Below, piece by piece: positions 25,547 to 33,252 of a DNA stretch of 64,000 bases. The notes beneath the pieces are model-generated. The model was not told the DNA's origin. It searched no databases and was given only the letters and a program-made list of their open reading frames with translations. How positions within the stretch are numbered: the first letter of the stretch is position 1; every line of letters starts with the position of its first letter. The stretch is from Paenibacillus sp. BIHB 4019 (GTDB lineage: Bacteria > Bacillota > Bacilli > Paenibacillales > Paenibacillaceae): positions 1,364,001-1,428,000 of the forward strand of contig NZ_CP016808.1 in the NCBI RefSeq assembly GCF_002741035.1. The letters run 5' to 3'. The position numbers and the translations under genes were made by a program.

Positions 25547-27169
25547 TTATTGCGGGATAACGCCAATCATCCCGGTAGATGGAATGATGAACGATAAGTC
25601 GGCATCCTTGTACTGGCGATTAATGACCGTGCGTTTAATCGTTAGCTCTTTCGGCATGCTGTTCATGCCAAACATCACGAATCCAAGATCTGCCCCATCA
25701 TCCAAATTCGGATTTTGTTCGCTATATCCCCCGCCAACCGACATCCGGTATTCCTTGCCATTCTCATCAACGGCGATCCAAGTATCCGATGCAAAGTTGG
25801 GATTGCTGAACGTTCCCCCAATTTGAATTTTCCCTACCCCATCTGAGTTGACCGTTAATCCCTTGAGCAGCAATGAATCGCCAGCGTCTTCAAATAGGAC
25901 AGGATTTTCGGCCGAAGCTTGCGACGGATCAAAGATGACCGCGGCCTCGCCTTTTTCCCGAATCATATAGCTGTCCAGCACAAACCGGATCTGCTGCTTG
26001 TCATAGGCAAAATCATCGAATTGGTAAAACCATTTCGTTAGCCCGCTCCATCGGTCAAACTCGTAGCGCCGGCTTGAAAATTCCATTTCCGTCATGCTCG
26101 GGCTCTTCTCAAGCACATTGCCTTGTTCATCCTCCAGATGGTAATTTAGCAGATTAAACCCGCTTTGACCGTTTAATGCCCTGCTCGCCGCCTCCGGCGT
26201 CAGCGACGTCGTAAATTCAAGCGAGCCTCCGCTCGGCGTACGGGTTGCTCCTTGCATCTGAATCCGAATGCCGCTTGGCGTCTCATACGAAATGCCAATA
26301 GGGGTGAGCAGTGTCTGGGCTTTCGCCTTGCTCAAATCGACATCGACCCGCAGCGTCCATTGTCCTTTGACCGTCTTAGACGAAAAGCCGTCCGCACCCG
26401 GTGTTCCTTGATGCAAGGCGATCTGGTTAATGTAAGCGTCGAACTGCAGCTTGTCTTTCAATACTGGCCGTCTAAAAACAAATTCGAATCGGCTCGTAGT
26501 CGTATTGCCTCCCGTCATAATTCCATAAGGGATATCTCCAATATGCCCTCTATCTACATCAAAAAGAACGAAATTCCCATTAGTAGATTGAATTTCGCCA
26601 GCTACCGGATTTCCTTTCGCATCATAAATGTCGATGCCTACAATGAGACGGGTCGAATCGGCTATCACTTCGTTAACCTTCAGCGTGTAGCCTTGATTCT
26701 CGGCGCTGGCGTCGGAATGCTGTACAAGTCCTGCTTCCTGCGCCTGCTTCATCCCGTTATCCACATAACTGTTCTGGGCAAAAAGCGAGCGCACCATATC
26801 CGCAAGTGTCGGCTGTGCGTACAGCAGCGTGCTTCCCGCGAGCACGACGGCAGCGGCTGCAAGCCCCCAGGCTTTGCGTCTCAAAGATTTTCTGGCCGCA
26901 TGTTGACGTTTGACTTGCTGGGCAATAGATGAGACGCCCGGCTCAAGATCAAGCGGATCAGGATCACTATTTCCCGCTGCCTCTATGTCGATGCCCTCCA
27001 GCTCTAGCATCACCCTATCGGTAAAATCGTCCTGGAGCCTGTCCTCGAACAAGACGCTTTCTATTTTTTTATCTTCCGGCGTCGGTGCTGGTGCTAGTGT
27101 CGGTGTCGCTGCTCCAGTCCCCGCTTTAAGATCAGCTGTTTCAGCTTTTGTACGATTCCAAAATGTCAT
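25547..27169 (-). CDS. Membrane anti-sigma factor, DUF4179 type
   Basis: A 540-residue protein. The first 95 residues are cytoplasmic with a Pro/Ala-rich start and a segment (DDFTDRVMLELEGIDIE) that may bind the sigma factor. One membrane helix lies at about 102-120 (WGLAAAAVVLAGSTLLYA). It is followed by the DUF4179-like extracellular region (TLADMVRSLFAQNSYVDNG, YTLKVNEVIADSTRLIVGI). The gene overlaps the end of the upstream ECF sigma gene by 29 bp, the usual co-expressed pair. It should hold the sigma factor inactive until an envelope signal arrives; the signal is unknown. Confidence 0.85.
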   Translation of the reverse strand: MTFWNRTKAETADLKAGTGAATPTLAPAPTPEDKKIESVLFEDRLQDDFTDRVMLELEGIDIEAAGNSDPDPLDLEPGVSSIAQQVKRQHAARKSLRRKAWGLAAAAVVLAGSTLLYAQPTLADMVRSLFAQNSYVDNGMKQAQEAGLVQHSDASAENQGYTLKVNEVIADSTRLIVGIDIYDAKGNPVAGEIQSTNGNFVLFDVDRGHIGDIPYGIMTGGNTTTSRFEFVFRRPVLKDKLQFDAYINQIALHQGTPGADGFSSKTVKGQWTLRVDVDLSKAKAQTLLTPIGISYETPSGIRIQMQGATRTPSGGSLEFTTSLTPEAASRALNGQSGFNLLNYHLEDEQGNVLEKSPSMTEMEFSSRRYEFDRWSGLTKWFYQFDDFAYDKQQIRFVLDSYMIREKGEAAVIFDPSQASAENPVLFEDAGDSLLLKGLTVNSDGVGKIQIGGTFSNPNFASDTWIAVDENGKEYRMSVGGGYSEQNPNLDDGADLGFVMFGMNSMPKELTIKRTVINRQYKDADLSFIIPSTGMIGVIPQ

Positions 27170-27716
27170 AACGTTGTCCCTCCTTGGCTTCTACCATTTT
27201 CCGCAGCCTGATTTTAGCTCGGTGAACGATGTTGGTGACCTGCCGTACCGACATGCCGGTTATGCTGGCGATTTCCTCGTGGCTCAGCTGGTTCGTATAA
27301 CGGAGAACCAACACCAGCCGATAATGCTCAGGCAGCTTCTCCAGCAGATGGTCCAGCTCAGAGCGCAGCTCTTTTTGCAGCAGCTTGGATTCCGGTGTCT
27401 CGCGTTCGCAGCCTTCTTCCTGCACAGGGGATTCTGCTGTTTTCCGTCGCCAGCCGTCCTTCTGCAAGTTAACAGCTATTGTATAAAGCCAGCCAGCAAA
27501 GCTTTGCACCGGATTATGCGATGCCAGCTTGCGGTAGGCCTTGAGCAGCGTCTCCTGCGTCAAATCCTCAGCGTCAGACTCGGAAGCTCCCATTTTGCGG
27601 AACAAGCCATAAAGCTTATTTTGATAGCGCCGGACGATATCCGCGTACGCTTGTTTATTGCCGTTCAACACGGCTTCGATAATGATATTATCGTCTCTCA
27701 GCTCCATTTGCTCCAT
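27141..27716 (-). CDS. ECF RNA polymerase sigma factor
   Basis: A 191-residue sigma-70 family member. Region 2 includes YADIVRRYQNKLYGLFRKMG and the DAEDLTQETLLKAYRKL motif for core binding and -10 melting. Region 4 includes LPEHYRLVLVLRYTNQLSHE and IASITGMSVRQVTNIVHRAK for -35 recognition. The start at 27716 follows AGGAGGGG at ideal spacing; the frame is open for 25 codons further upstream without an SD. The anti-sigma gene overlaps its 3' end. Confidence 0.92.
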   Translation of the reverse strand: MEQMELRDDNIIIEAVLNGNKQAYADIVRRYQNKLYGLFRKMGASESDAEDLTQETLLKAYRKLASHNPVQSFAGWLYTIAVNLQKDGWRRKTAESPVQEEGCERETPESKLLQKELRSELDHLLEKLPEHYRLVLVLRYTNQLSHEEIASITGMSVRQVTNIVHRAKIRLRKMVEAKEGQRYDILESYKS

Positions 27717-28499
27717 TTGCTCCCCTCCTCTTACGGTGCCGCTTTTGTATATCTCACTGCTAAGACTCCCCATCCTCGCTAATTCTCTCACTTGATTTTA
27801 AAAGTTTCTGAACCTATTGTGGTAAATTGGCATTTATTTCAGCAAAAAAAGACGCCCGTCCTCCAAAACAGCCTTCCGACCGACTAAGGCGTGTCTGCAA
27901 ACGTAAGCGAGCCGGACCCTGATTGCATTTTGCGTCAAACGCATTGCCTCTTCTACCGGAAGTATCACGCATCCTAAATATAAACAAGCTTACCTTAAGG
28001 CAGCTTTATGTGTTAGGTTTCATAGTTCTACTCCTGAACATGGATAGCTTTGGCGGACACAACAGACGCTATTTTAATGGAATTACGGGTTATGGGACAG
28101 GCTGCGGACTCAGGAGACGCTAATGAGCTTCCAATAGCTATTTTACTGGGATTATTAGGTGGATAACGGCTCTCCTGTCCGCTTAAAGCCTAAAATCGTT
28201 GAAAAAGCCAGAATAGCGGAACCTCAGTCCTCCAAAAAAAAGAGCGAGCTTCCCGAGCCGCATGCTCTCAGCAGCAATGGCCTCATCAATAATGGCTTAG
28301 CGACAATAGTCTTAGCAACAATTTAACGCTGCGGTTCCTAAAATTTTTAATCGTCAGATGAAATTTGCTTTGAGTTTCGCTTTGAATAAGCGCTAAGCAA
28401 GACGCAGCAGACCGACTCCAGTTTGCTTGCACGCCCTAGTATTTGGAAGATACATAGGAATAGATTAAAATAGAGCTATTAATGAAAAGGGGTGGGAAT
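27717..28499. other. Long intergenic region containing repeat copy B
   Basis: About 780 bp between the divergent sigma gene and the gene at 28500. Apart from the repeat at 28046-28250, I see only short Ala/Gly-type ORFs in all frames with no SD. The stretch 28251-28480 contains short imperfect repeats (AATGGC, AGCAAC) of no clear meaning. Confidence 0.5.
28046..28250. repeat. Dispersed intergenic repeat, copy B
   Basis: It aligns along its length with 10756-10960 with small gaps. Key shared blocks are GGCGGACNCA, TGCGGACTCAGGAGACGCTA, TCCTGTCCGCTT and AATAGCGGAACCTCAGTCCT. The first two arms are direct repeats of each other and the last two are inverted relative to them. There is no coding capacity. 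Confidence 0.7.
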
Positions 28500-29573
28500 T
28501 TGCCTTTGCATCACATTTCTTTGCCAGCGCTAAGCGCCTCCCCAGGCTCCATCGCTGTTCTGCATCCTTTGCCGGATGAGCAAAATAGGTCGGTGCTAGC
28601 CTTAAATCATGCATGCGAATTATGGAAGCTGAATCTTGCTACAGGACTTGCTGAACAACTGCTCCAAGTGGATATCCCTGAGTTCAATATTCATCATCCC
28701 GTGCAAGTCGTAATCAGTAAAGATGGGCAATATGCAGCGGTTTCGAACTGTTTTGGCCGTCACGCCGCGGTTTATGATTTGCTCGTCCGCCAACAAATGA
28801 TGGAGCTGTCTCGAGACGACTATCATTCAGAAGTATGTACCTTCCCGTTAGCCTTTGCCGAGATTGACGGGAGATCTCTGCTCATTCATGGGACACTATG
28901 GAACCGTGTGGACTTAACCGATGTGTTGTCGGGGGAGCTTCTAAGCAGCCGTCCACAGGCCGAATATGAAGACGACGGCTATCTTGATTATTTTCACGCC
29001 AAACTTTATGTATCGCCGGATCAGCAGCGGGTTGTAGATACGGGCTGGGTATGGCAGCCTGTTGGTATTATTCGGTCCTGGAATGTTCGAGCTTGGCTTA
29101 ACAACGCTCGTGAGTCGGAGGACGGCGCTTCCGTATCCTCACCTTGGAAAATGCTTGTGGACTGGGGCTTGCCCGCCGCTTGGGTAGATTCGCAGACCAT
29201 TGCCATCTGGGGACAAGTGGATGGCGATCTATTCGATGAGGAGGACTTGCCGGATGAAGGCGCATTGCCAGTCGTTATGGTGTTCAATGTGCTGACGGGT
29301 GAACGCTCTATCGTTTTGAGAGAGGTCCCTGCCTATGAGACCACTTCACCAATAGAGAATGTTTATCCTCATCCACAGGGAAAATTAGCAGTAGATGGTG
29401 ATCGCTTGTTCTTATGGGGCAGGGGGCTGAATATGACCGTATGGAATAGGCATGACGGTGCACAGGAAGCCACAGAGGAGGCCTTCTGTCCCGATTTATA
29501 CCATGAAGAGGCGCGGCTGTTTTTACAATTGGATTCGCAGGGCGGCATTTCGGCTTGGCGGTATAAGCCTTAA
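28500..29573 (+). CDS. Hypothetical beta-propeller-like protein
   Basis: A 357-residue soluble protein of repeated short beta-type segments (SVLALNHACELWKLNLATG, QVVISKDGQYAAVSNCFG, VVDTGWVWQPVGIIRSWNV, FLWGRGLNMTVWNRHDG). Such W-and-strand repeats suggest a WD40-like or YVTN-like propeller, probably a binding platform. The TTG at 28500 is chosen because AAAAGGGGTGGG precedes it; the ATG at 28482 would place that SD inside the coding region. There is no signal peptide. The neighbours are a small HTH gene on the other strand and the repeat-bearing region upstream. I cannot assign a role. Confidence 0.75.
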   Translation: MPLHHISLPALSASPGSIAVLHPLPDEQNRSVLALNHACELWKLNLATGLAEQLLQVDIPEFNIHHPVQVVISKDGQYAAVSNCFGRHAAVYDLLVRQQMMELSRDDYHSEVCTFPLAFAEIDGRSLLIHGTLWNRVDLTDVLSGELLSSRPQAEYEDDGYLDYFHAKLYVSPDQQRVVDTGWVWQPVGIIRSWNVRAWLNNARESEDGASVSSPWKMLVDWGLPAAWVDSQTIAIWGQVDGDLFDEEDLPDEGALPVVMVFNVLTGERSIVLREVPAYETTSPIENVYPHPQGKLAVDGDRLFLWGRGLNMTVWNRHDGAQEATEEAFCPDLYHEEARLFLQLDSQGGISAWRYKP

Positions 29574-29582
29574 ATGATCCTC

Positions 29583-29822
29583 TTATTCGACTCTGGGAGG
29601 GGCTTCGGCTTCTAGCGCGATTAATTCATATAGGCCATTTACCGAGCATCCAATCGTATCAGCGATGGAAATAGCGGTTTTTAAGGGCATCATTCTCTTA
29701 TTTTCTATAAAATCATTCATTCGCTCGTGTTTATAATGCAGCGCTTCGGTTAATTGACCGATGGTCATGTCGGCTTCCGCTAATCGTTCAAGCAGCAAGC
29801 AGCGCCCAAGTTCAAATTTCAT
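29583..29822 (-). CDS. Small XRE-type helix-turn-helix protein
   Basis: A 79-residue protein that is almost entirely one Cro/CI-type HTH domain: LLLERLAEADMTIGQLTEAL followed by HERMNDFIENKRMMPLKTAI and SIADTIGCSVNGLYEL. The residue spacing matches XRE regulators in which the second helix pair contacts DNA. GGAGGAG precedes the ATG at 29822 at good distance. It is convergent with the propeller-like gene, ten bp away, and divergent from the small ORF at 29966. It may control the latter pair; the targets are unknown. Confidence 0.85.
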   Translation of the reverse strand: MKFELGRCLLLERLAEADMTIGQLTEALHYKHERMNDFIENKRMMPLKTAISIADTIGCSVNGLYELIALEAEAPPRVE

Positions 29823-29965
29823 TTAATCTCCTCCTACTATGTTAGGCTATTTATAAGAAAGCGGATCAGTCGCCTTATTCCGCCCTTAGAATAATTCCCT
29901 AATGTTGGGCCATTTATAAATTTCGAGCAGCAGCTAATATTTTATTCTGTAAAGGTGAGGTTGAT

Positions 29966-30016
29966 ATGAAAAATAATCCGCTGGCCTACATAAATACCCT
30001 TGAGGAAAAAACATGA
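29966..30016 (+). CDS. 16-codon ORF overlapping the next gene
   Basis: ATG at 29966 follows AAGGTGAGG at good spacing and encodes MKNNPLAYINTLEEKT. Its TGA at 30014 overlaps the next ATG at 30013 (ATGA). GAGG inside its last codons is the SD for the downstream gene. It could be a short coupling or leader peptide that makes translation of the 217-residue protein depend on its own. Confidence 0.5.
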   Translation: MKNNPLAYINTLEEKT

Positions 30017-30666
30017 TTAGGGCAGCAGAGTGGAGCATTCGTGTGCTGTCCGTAGAGCCAGAAAGGCTGCATTTTCCCCACGCGCAACCGGATATAATAG
30101 GGTATCGATTAAAGCTCAATCATTCGCCAAAAATAGAGCTGCTTCGCTATGACCTTATTCAAGTGACAACAGGTACAGTTGGCACTTCATCATGGGCCGC
30201 TTTCACAGCGATCGTGATGGAGATCAACCCGGAATCGCTGCTGCTGTTCACATCCCCCATGTATCAAGAACAGTTAAAGGAAGCGCATAGGATCAAGCGG
30301 ATTTTCTCCCCACTCCATTCGATTCAAGGTGCGGAGCAGCTCATTGCACATTATGGTTATTTTCCTCCCTTTCACTACGATGAAATAATGGATGCAAGGT
30401 GGGAGGGAGAAAATGAAGGTTCGAGCGAGGAGAAAAGCTTGACCATAGCCATTAAGCCCTCCTTAGTTGAAGAGGCAGCGAAAAATGTCATCTTCCGTTT
30501 TGATGGGGTCCAGGAAGAGGATCTCTCTTCTTTCGAGGAGCACAATACTATTTTTCAATTGGAATTTACTTATCAGGAAGAAGCGGTACATGTGGTCATC
30601 GGCTCACAAGACGGATTTGGCGGACAATTTCTGTGCCGCAGCATCCGTGTCAGCTGGGAAAATTAA
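30013..30666 (+). CDS. Hypothetical protein, 217 residues
   Basis: A soluble protein of mixed alpha/beta composition with no signal peptide or membrane segment. Its motifs (PHAQPDIIGYRLKLNH, TSSWAAFTAIVMEINPES, QGAEQLIAHYGYFPPFHYDE, VHVVIGSQDGFGGQFLCRS) do not point to a family I know. Translation is probably coupled to the 16-codon ORF, whose stop overlaps its start. GAGGAAAA lies eight bases before the ATG. The inverted repeat at 30672 follows immediately. Confidence 0.75.
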   Translation: MIRAAEWSIRVLSVEPERLHFPHAQPDIIGYRLKLNHSPKIELLRYDLIQVTTGTVGTSSWAAFTAIVMEINPESLLLFTSPMYQEQLKEAHRIKRIFSPLHSIQGAEQLIAHYGYFPPFHYDEIMDARWEGENEGSSEEKSLTIAIKPSLVEEAAKNVIFRFDGVQEEDLSSFEEHNTIFQLEFTYQEEAVHVVIGSQDGFGGQFLCRSIRVSWEN

Positions 30667-30671
30667 ATAAA

Positions 30672-30700
30672 GCTGGCGCCAGTCAATGACCGGCGTCAGC
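30672..30700. terminator. Inverted repeat, probable terminator
   Basis: GCTGGCGCCAGTC pairs with GACCGGCGTCAGC. The minus-strand side is followed by CTTTATTTAATTTT, so it terminates best in that direction, but it separates convergent units. Confidence 0.6.
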
Positions 30701-30724
30701 CTGCTGCTGCACGCCTCCTCCAAA

Positions 30725-31000
30725 CTACTGCTGCAGAAGCGCTTTATTTTTATCAAAAAAACGGGCATTATGCGAAGAAACACCAGCCATATCAGAGGCC
30801 GCTGGCTCAAGATAAAGCTTTGCGCTATTGACGGCTAACACGGCATCATTAAAGGCGCCTGCGATTAATCGGACTTTACTGCCATAAGTAATAAAATCGC
30901 CGGCTCCAAAAATGCCAGAAACGCTCGTCCGCATTCGCGCATCCACCGATACCCCATAGTCCTCCCTCTCTAATCCCCAGTTCGACGCTTGAAAATAAAT
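30725..31000 (-). pseudogene. C-terminal fragment of a ferredoxin-NADP reductase-like flavoprotein
   Basis: Only about the last 85 residues remain. WGLEREDYGVSVDARMRTSV and SGIFGAGDFITYGSKVRLI match the second dinucleotide-fold and FAD-binding end of thioredoxin-reductase-like ferredoxin-NADP reductases, where GxxAAGD binds FAD. The N-terminal two thirds, including both nucleotide-binding loops, are missing. The sequence upstream of about 31000 is unrelated, so this is a truncated gene. Confidence 0.7.
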
Positions 31001-31032
31001 GAACAATTATGCTGTGAAGCCTGTTCCATCAG

Positions 31033-31236
31033 CTATTTTTGCAAAAAATAATCGTAGTAGGCACCTTGAATCAGCAGCACGATTTCACCGAAAACCCCTA
31101 TGACAAAAAATAGAAAGTAGTAACTTGCCGATGATACCTCTTTGTTAAATAGCTCTTTAAAGGCTTGGCTAAACACCCGCTCGAATTTAAACCAATTCAG
31201 CACCCAGCCAATAAGGAGAAAAGTAAGAATCGCCAT
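31033..31236 (-). CDS. Small membrane protein, 67 residues
   Basis: Two hydrophobic helices (MAILTFLLIGWVLNWF and YYFLFFVIGVFGEIVLLI) flank a short charged loop (FNKEVSSASY). GGGGCGGTG lies about eight bases before the ATG. I recognise no family. It lies beside a truncated reductase and upstream of the SDR region without an obvious operon partner. Confidence 0.6.
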   Translation of the reverse strand: MAILTFLLIGWVLNWFKFERVFSQAFKELFNKEVSSASYYFLFFVIGVFGEIVLLIQGAYYDYFLQK

Positions 31237-31357
31237 GTTGGTAACACCGCCCCAATATCCATATGATTGTTGAGCTTATTATAACGGATAATTCGCCAAA
31301 TCGGTAATGGTACATCATACACATATTGACCCGCTTAAAAATAGAAATGCTCAAGTG

Positions 31358-31387
31358 TTGGACACTACATAATATATTATATATAAT
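31358..31387 (+). promoter_or_regulatory. Promoter of the SDR gene
   Basis: TTGGAC at 31358 and TATAAT at 31382 are spaced 18 bp. The -10 element lies within the first AT-rich palindrome. Confidence 0.55.
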
Positions 31388-31389
31388 AT
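31369..31389. promoter_or_regulatory. Candidate GntR operator 1
   Basis: ATAATATATTATATATAATA overlaps the -10 box of the SDR promoter. A second copy of ATAATATATTATATAT begins at 31400. Confidence 0.5.
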
Positions 31390-31398
31390 GAATGACGA

Positions 31399-31420
31399 AA
31401 TAATATATTATATATTATTT
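31399..31420. promoter_or_regulatory. Candidate GntR operator 2
   Basis: ATAATATATTATATATTATT, the second of two near-identical AT palindromes, spaced about 31 bp (three helical turns) from the first and lying between promoter and start codon. Confidence 0.5.
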
Positions 31421-31455
31421 CCCTAACGGCACTTACACATAATGGAGGCGTTATC

Positions 31456-32220
31456 ATGGGAAGATTATTAGGCAAAGTAGCGATTATTACTGGCGCAGGC
31501 AGTGGTATGGGGGCGGAGCAAGCTCGTTTATTTGCAAAAGAAGGGGCTAAAGTAATCGGTGGCGATATGAACGTGGCAGGCCTTCAAGCTGTCATTGATG
31601 AAATTAAAGCTGACGGTGGAGATGCGATCGCTGTTAAATTAAATATTTCTTCTCCTGAAGATTGGCAAATCGCTGTCAAAACAGCTGTTGACACATACGG
31701 AAAAGTAAACGTACTAGTGAATACAGCTGGTGTTGCTGGCCCGTTCATCGCAAAAGCTGCCGACCATGATCCAGACGAGTGGGATAAGCTTTTGGCCATT
31801 AACTTAAAAGGCGCTTTTTTAGGCAGCAAATATGCCATTCCTGAAATGATTAAAGATGGCGGCGGCTCCATCGTCACCATTTCTTCTATCGGCGGGCTGC
31901 TTGGTGGGCAAGGCGGTACGGGCTACGGTGCTGCAAAAGCAGGCTTAATCGGCATGTCCAAAAACATCGCTGTAGATTATGGCAAAGATAATGTACGTTC
32001 AAACGTTGTCTGCCCAGGCCAAATTAGAACTCCTATGTCTGCCGTTTTGGAAACAGAAGACATGAAAGCAGCGAAGCAATACTACTTGAATAAAACTCCA
32101 CTAGGCCACTTTGGCGATCCGATTGATATCGCTTATGCTGCCCTGTTCCTTGCCTCGGATGAGTCTAAATTCATCACTGGTACAGAACTTATTGTGGATG
32201 GCGGCGTAATGGCCAACTAA
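31456..32220 (+). CDS. Short-chain dehydrogenase/reductase
   Basis: A 254-residue classical SDR. The NAD(P)-binding motif TGAGSGMG is at 12-19, the NTAG-type strand at 89-92, the catalytic Ser at 143/144, Tyr157 and Lys161 in YGAAK, and PGQIRTPM after it. Asp37 at the end of the second strand (IGGDMN) favours NAD. It should oxidise or reduce a secondary alcohol or ketone; the substrate is unknown. GGAGGCG precedes the ATG. The gene is richer in A+T than its surroundings. It is convergent with a GntR/FCD regulator that probably acts at the twin palindromes upstream. Confidence 0.92.
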   Translation: MGRLLGKVAIITGAGSGMGAEQARLFAKEGAKVIGGDMNVAGLQAVIDEIKADGGDAIAVKLNISSPEDWQIAVKTAVDTYGKVNVLVNTAGVAGPFIAKAADHDPDEWDKLLAINLKGAFLGSKYAIPEMIKDGGGSIVTISSIGGLLGGQGGTGYGAAKAGLIGMSKNIAVDYGKDNVRSNVVCPGQIRTPMSAVLETEDMKAAKQYYLNKTPLGHFGDPIDIAYAALFLASDESKFITGTELIVDGGVMAN

Positions 32221-32230
32221 GCGAACGAGC

Positions 32231-32270
32231 AGAAAGAGACAGCCCCACTATGGAGGCTGCCTCTTTCTTT
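32231..32270. terminator. Bidirectional terminator between SDR and GntR genes
   Basis: AGAAAGAG and CTCTTTCT form the outer stem, CAGCC and GGCTG the inner, with A-rich and T-rich ends suited to both directions. Confidence 0.7.
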
Positions 32271-32279
32271 TGCTTTGTT

Positions 32280-32945
32280 CTATATATTCAAGGATTGTCT
32301 CGTTAAAATCTCAAAGGCTTCCTTCGCTTTCTCATAATCTGCTTGGACGATGGCATCGACCATTTCTTCCAAGTAAATATAACGGCTTTTGGTTTTCTCC
32401 ACATCTCCCCATTTCATCTGGGAGTACGCATTTGTAATAAAAGTGATGTCAGAGTAAAACTTGCTAAATGCTTTATTTTCAGCCACTTGAAATACATACC
32501 CGCATAAACGATGGACGTTAACGACGTAATCTAAAATATTTTTATGCACAAGCGCCTCTTGCGCCCCGTTTAAATACTGCTTAAGATGCGTATATTTTTC
32601 TTCGTTCCACTTTGATTTTGAAAAATCGATCGCTAGTTTAAAAAGCTCCACTAATGCATCGGTATAATCATCCATCTCTTGCTTGGAGATGGCCTTCACA
32701 TGCACGCCTTTTCTCGGCAGCCGTTCCACAACGCCCGTATTTTGCAAAATATAAAACGACTCTCGAACCGGAATGTTGCTTACATTCAATTCTTTCGCTA
32801 TATTGGTTTCAATCAGTCGAGTACCTTGGACTAATTCGCCTATAAATATTTTTTTTAATATATGATTCGCTATTTGCTCGGGCAACGAATTCGTTTGGTC
32901 TTCCATGATCGAAGAGAAATTAAAATTATCCATTATATATTCCAC
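32280..32945 (-). CDS. GntR family regulator, FadR/FCD subfamily
   Basis: A protein of about 220 residues. The N-terminal winged helix is LPEQIANHILKKIFIGELV, GTRLIETNIAKELNVSNIPV and RESFYILQNTGVVERLPRKG, the GntR signature. The C-terminal helical domain (EMDDYTDALVELFKLAI, VVNVHRLCGYVFQVAENKAF) is the FCD ligand-binding type, usually for carboxylic acids. The start is either GTG at 32945 or ATG at 32933; AAGGGG lies between 3 and 15 bases upstream depending on the choice. It faces the SDR gene and likely represses it until a related acid is present. Confidence 0.88.
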   Translation of the reverse strand: MEYIMDNFNFSSIMEDQTNSLPEQIANHILKKIFIGELVQGTRLIETNIAKELNVSNIPVRESFYILQNTGVVERLPRKGVHVKAISKQEMDDYTDALVELFKLAIDFSKSKWNEEKYTHLKQYLNGAQEALVHKNILDYVVNVHRLCGYVFQVAENKAFSKFYSDITFITNAYSQMKWGDVEKTKSRYIYLEEMVDAIVQADYEKAKEAFEILTRQSLNI

Positions 32946-33040
32946 TTACCCCTTATTAAAAAATATACAACCCTGCGATGACTTCATTATACTACTAATT
33001 TCCCTGATGATGCGTTTTATGAATTTCCAGCTATGATAAA

Positions 33041-33112
33041 TTGGAAAACCGTATTAAAGAATTACGCAAGGACATAGGCAAGCCACAAGAGCAGCATAGC
33101 GATGGAAAATAA
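33041..33112 (+). pseudogene. N-terminal fragment of an XRE regulator
   Basis: A 23-codon frame from TTG at 33041 reads LENRIKELRKDIGKPQEQ plus five residues, the typical first helix of XRE/Cro regulators. It stops at 33110 and is followed at once by a terminator. The rest of the HTH gene is absent. The remaining bases of 32946-33252 hold only the two terminators below. Confidence 0.45.
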
Positions 33113-33128
33113 CAAAAATGAAGCGGGA

Positions 33129-33152
33129 GCTAACACCCTTGTTAGCTTTTTT
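33129..33152 (+). terminator. Rho-independent terminator after the XRE fragment
   Basis: GCTAACA pairs with TGTTAGC around CCCT, followed by six Ts. Confidence 0.7.
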
Positions 33153-33165
33153 CCTATTAAATGCT

Positions 33166-33217
33166 AAAAAACTGCAAAAACGCAGCTGGATGACTCTCCG
33201 CGTTCTTGCAGTTTTTT
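33166..33217. terminator. Terminator downstream of the anti-sigma-like gene
   Basis: AAACTGCAA and TTGCAGTTT form the outer stem, AACGC and GCGTT the inner, with T runs on both strands. It mainly serves the minus-strand sigma operon. Confidence 0.75.
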
Positions 33218-33252
33218 CACTCTCTATTTTAGCTTTCATCGGCATAGTTATC

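Noticed and set aside
26252..27782. Two long plus-strand ORFs (226 and 290 codons) over the sigma/anti-sigma genes
   Set aside because: They lie antisense to two well-supported genes, have biased low-complexity translation and no ribosome binding sites.
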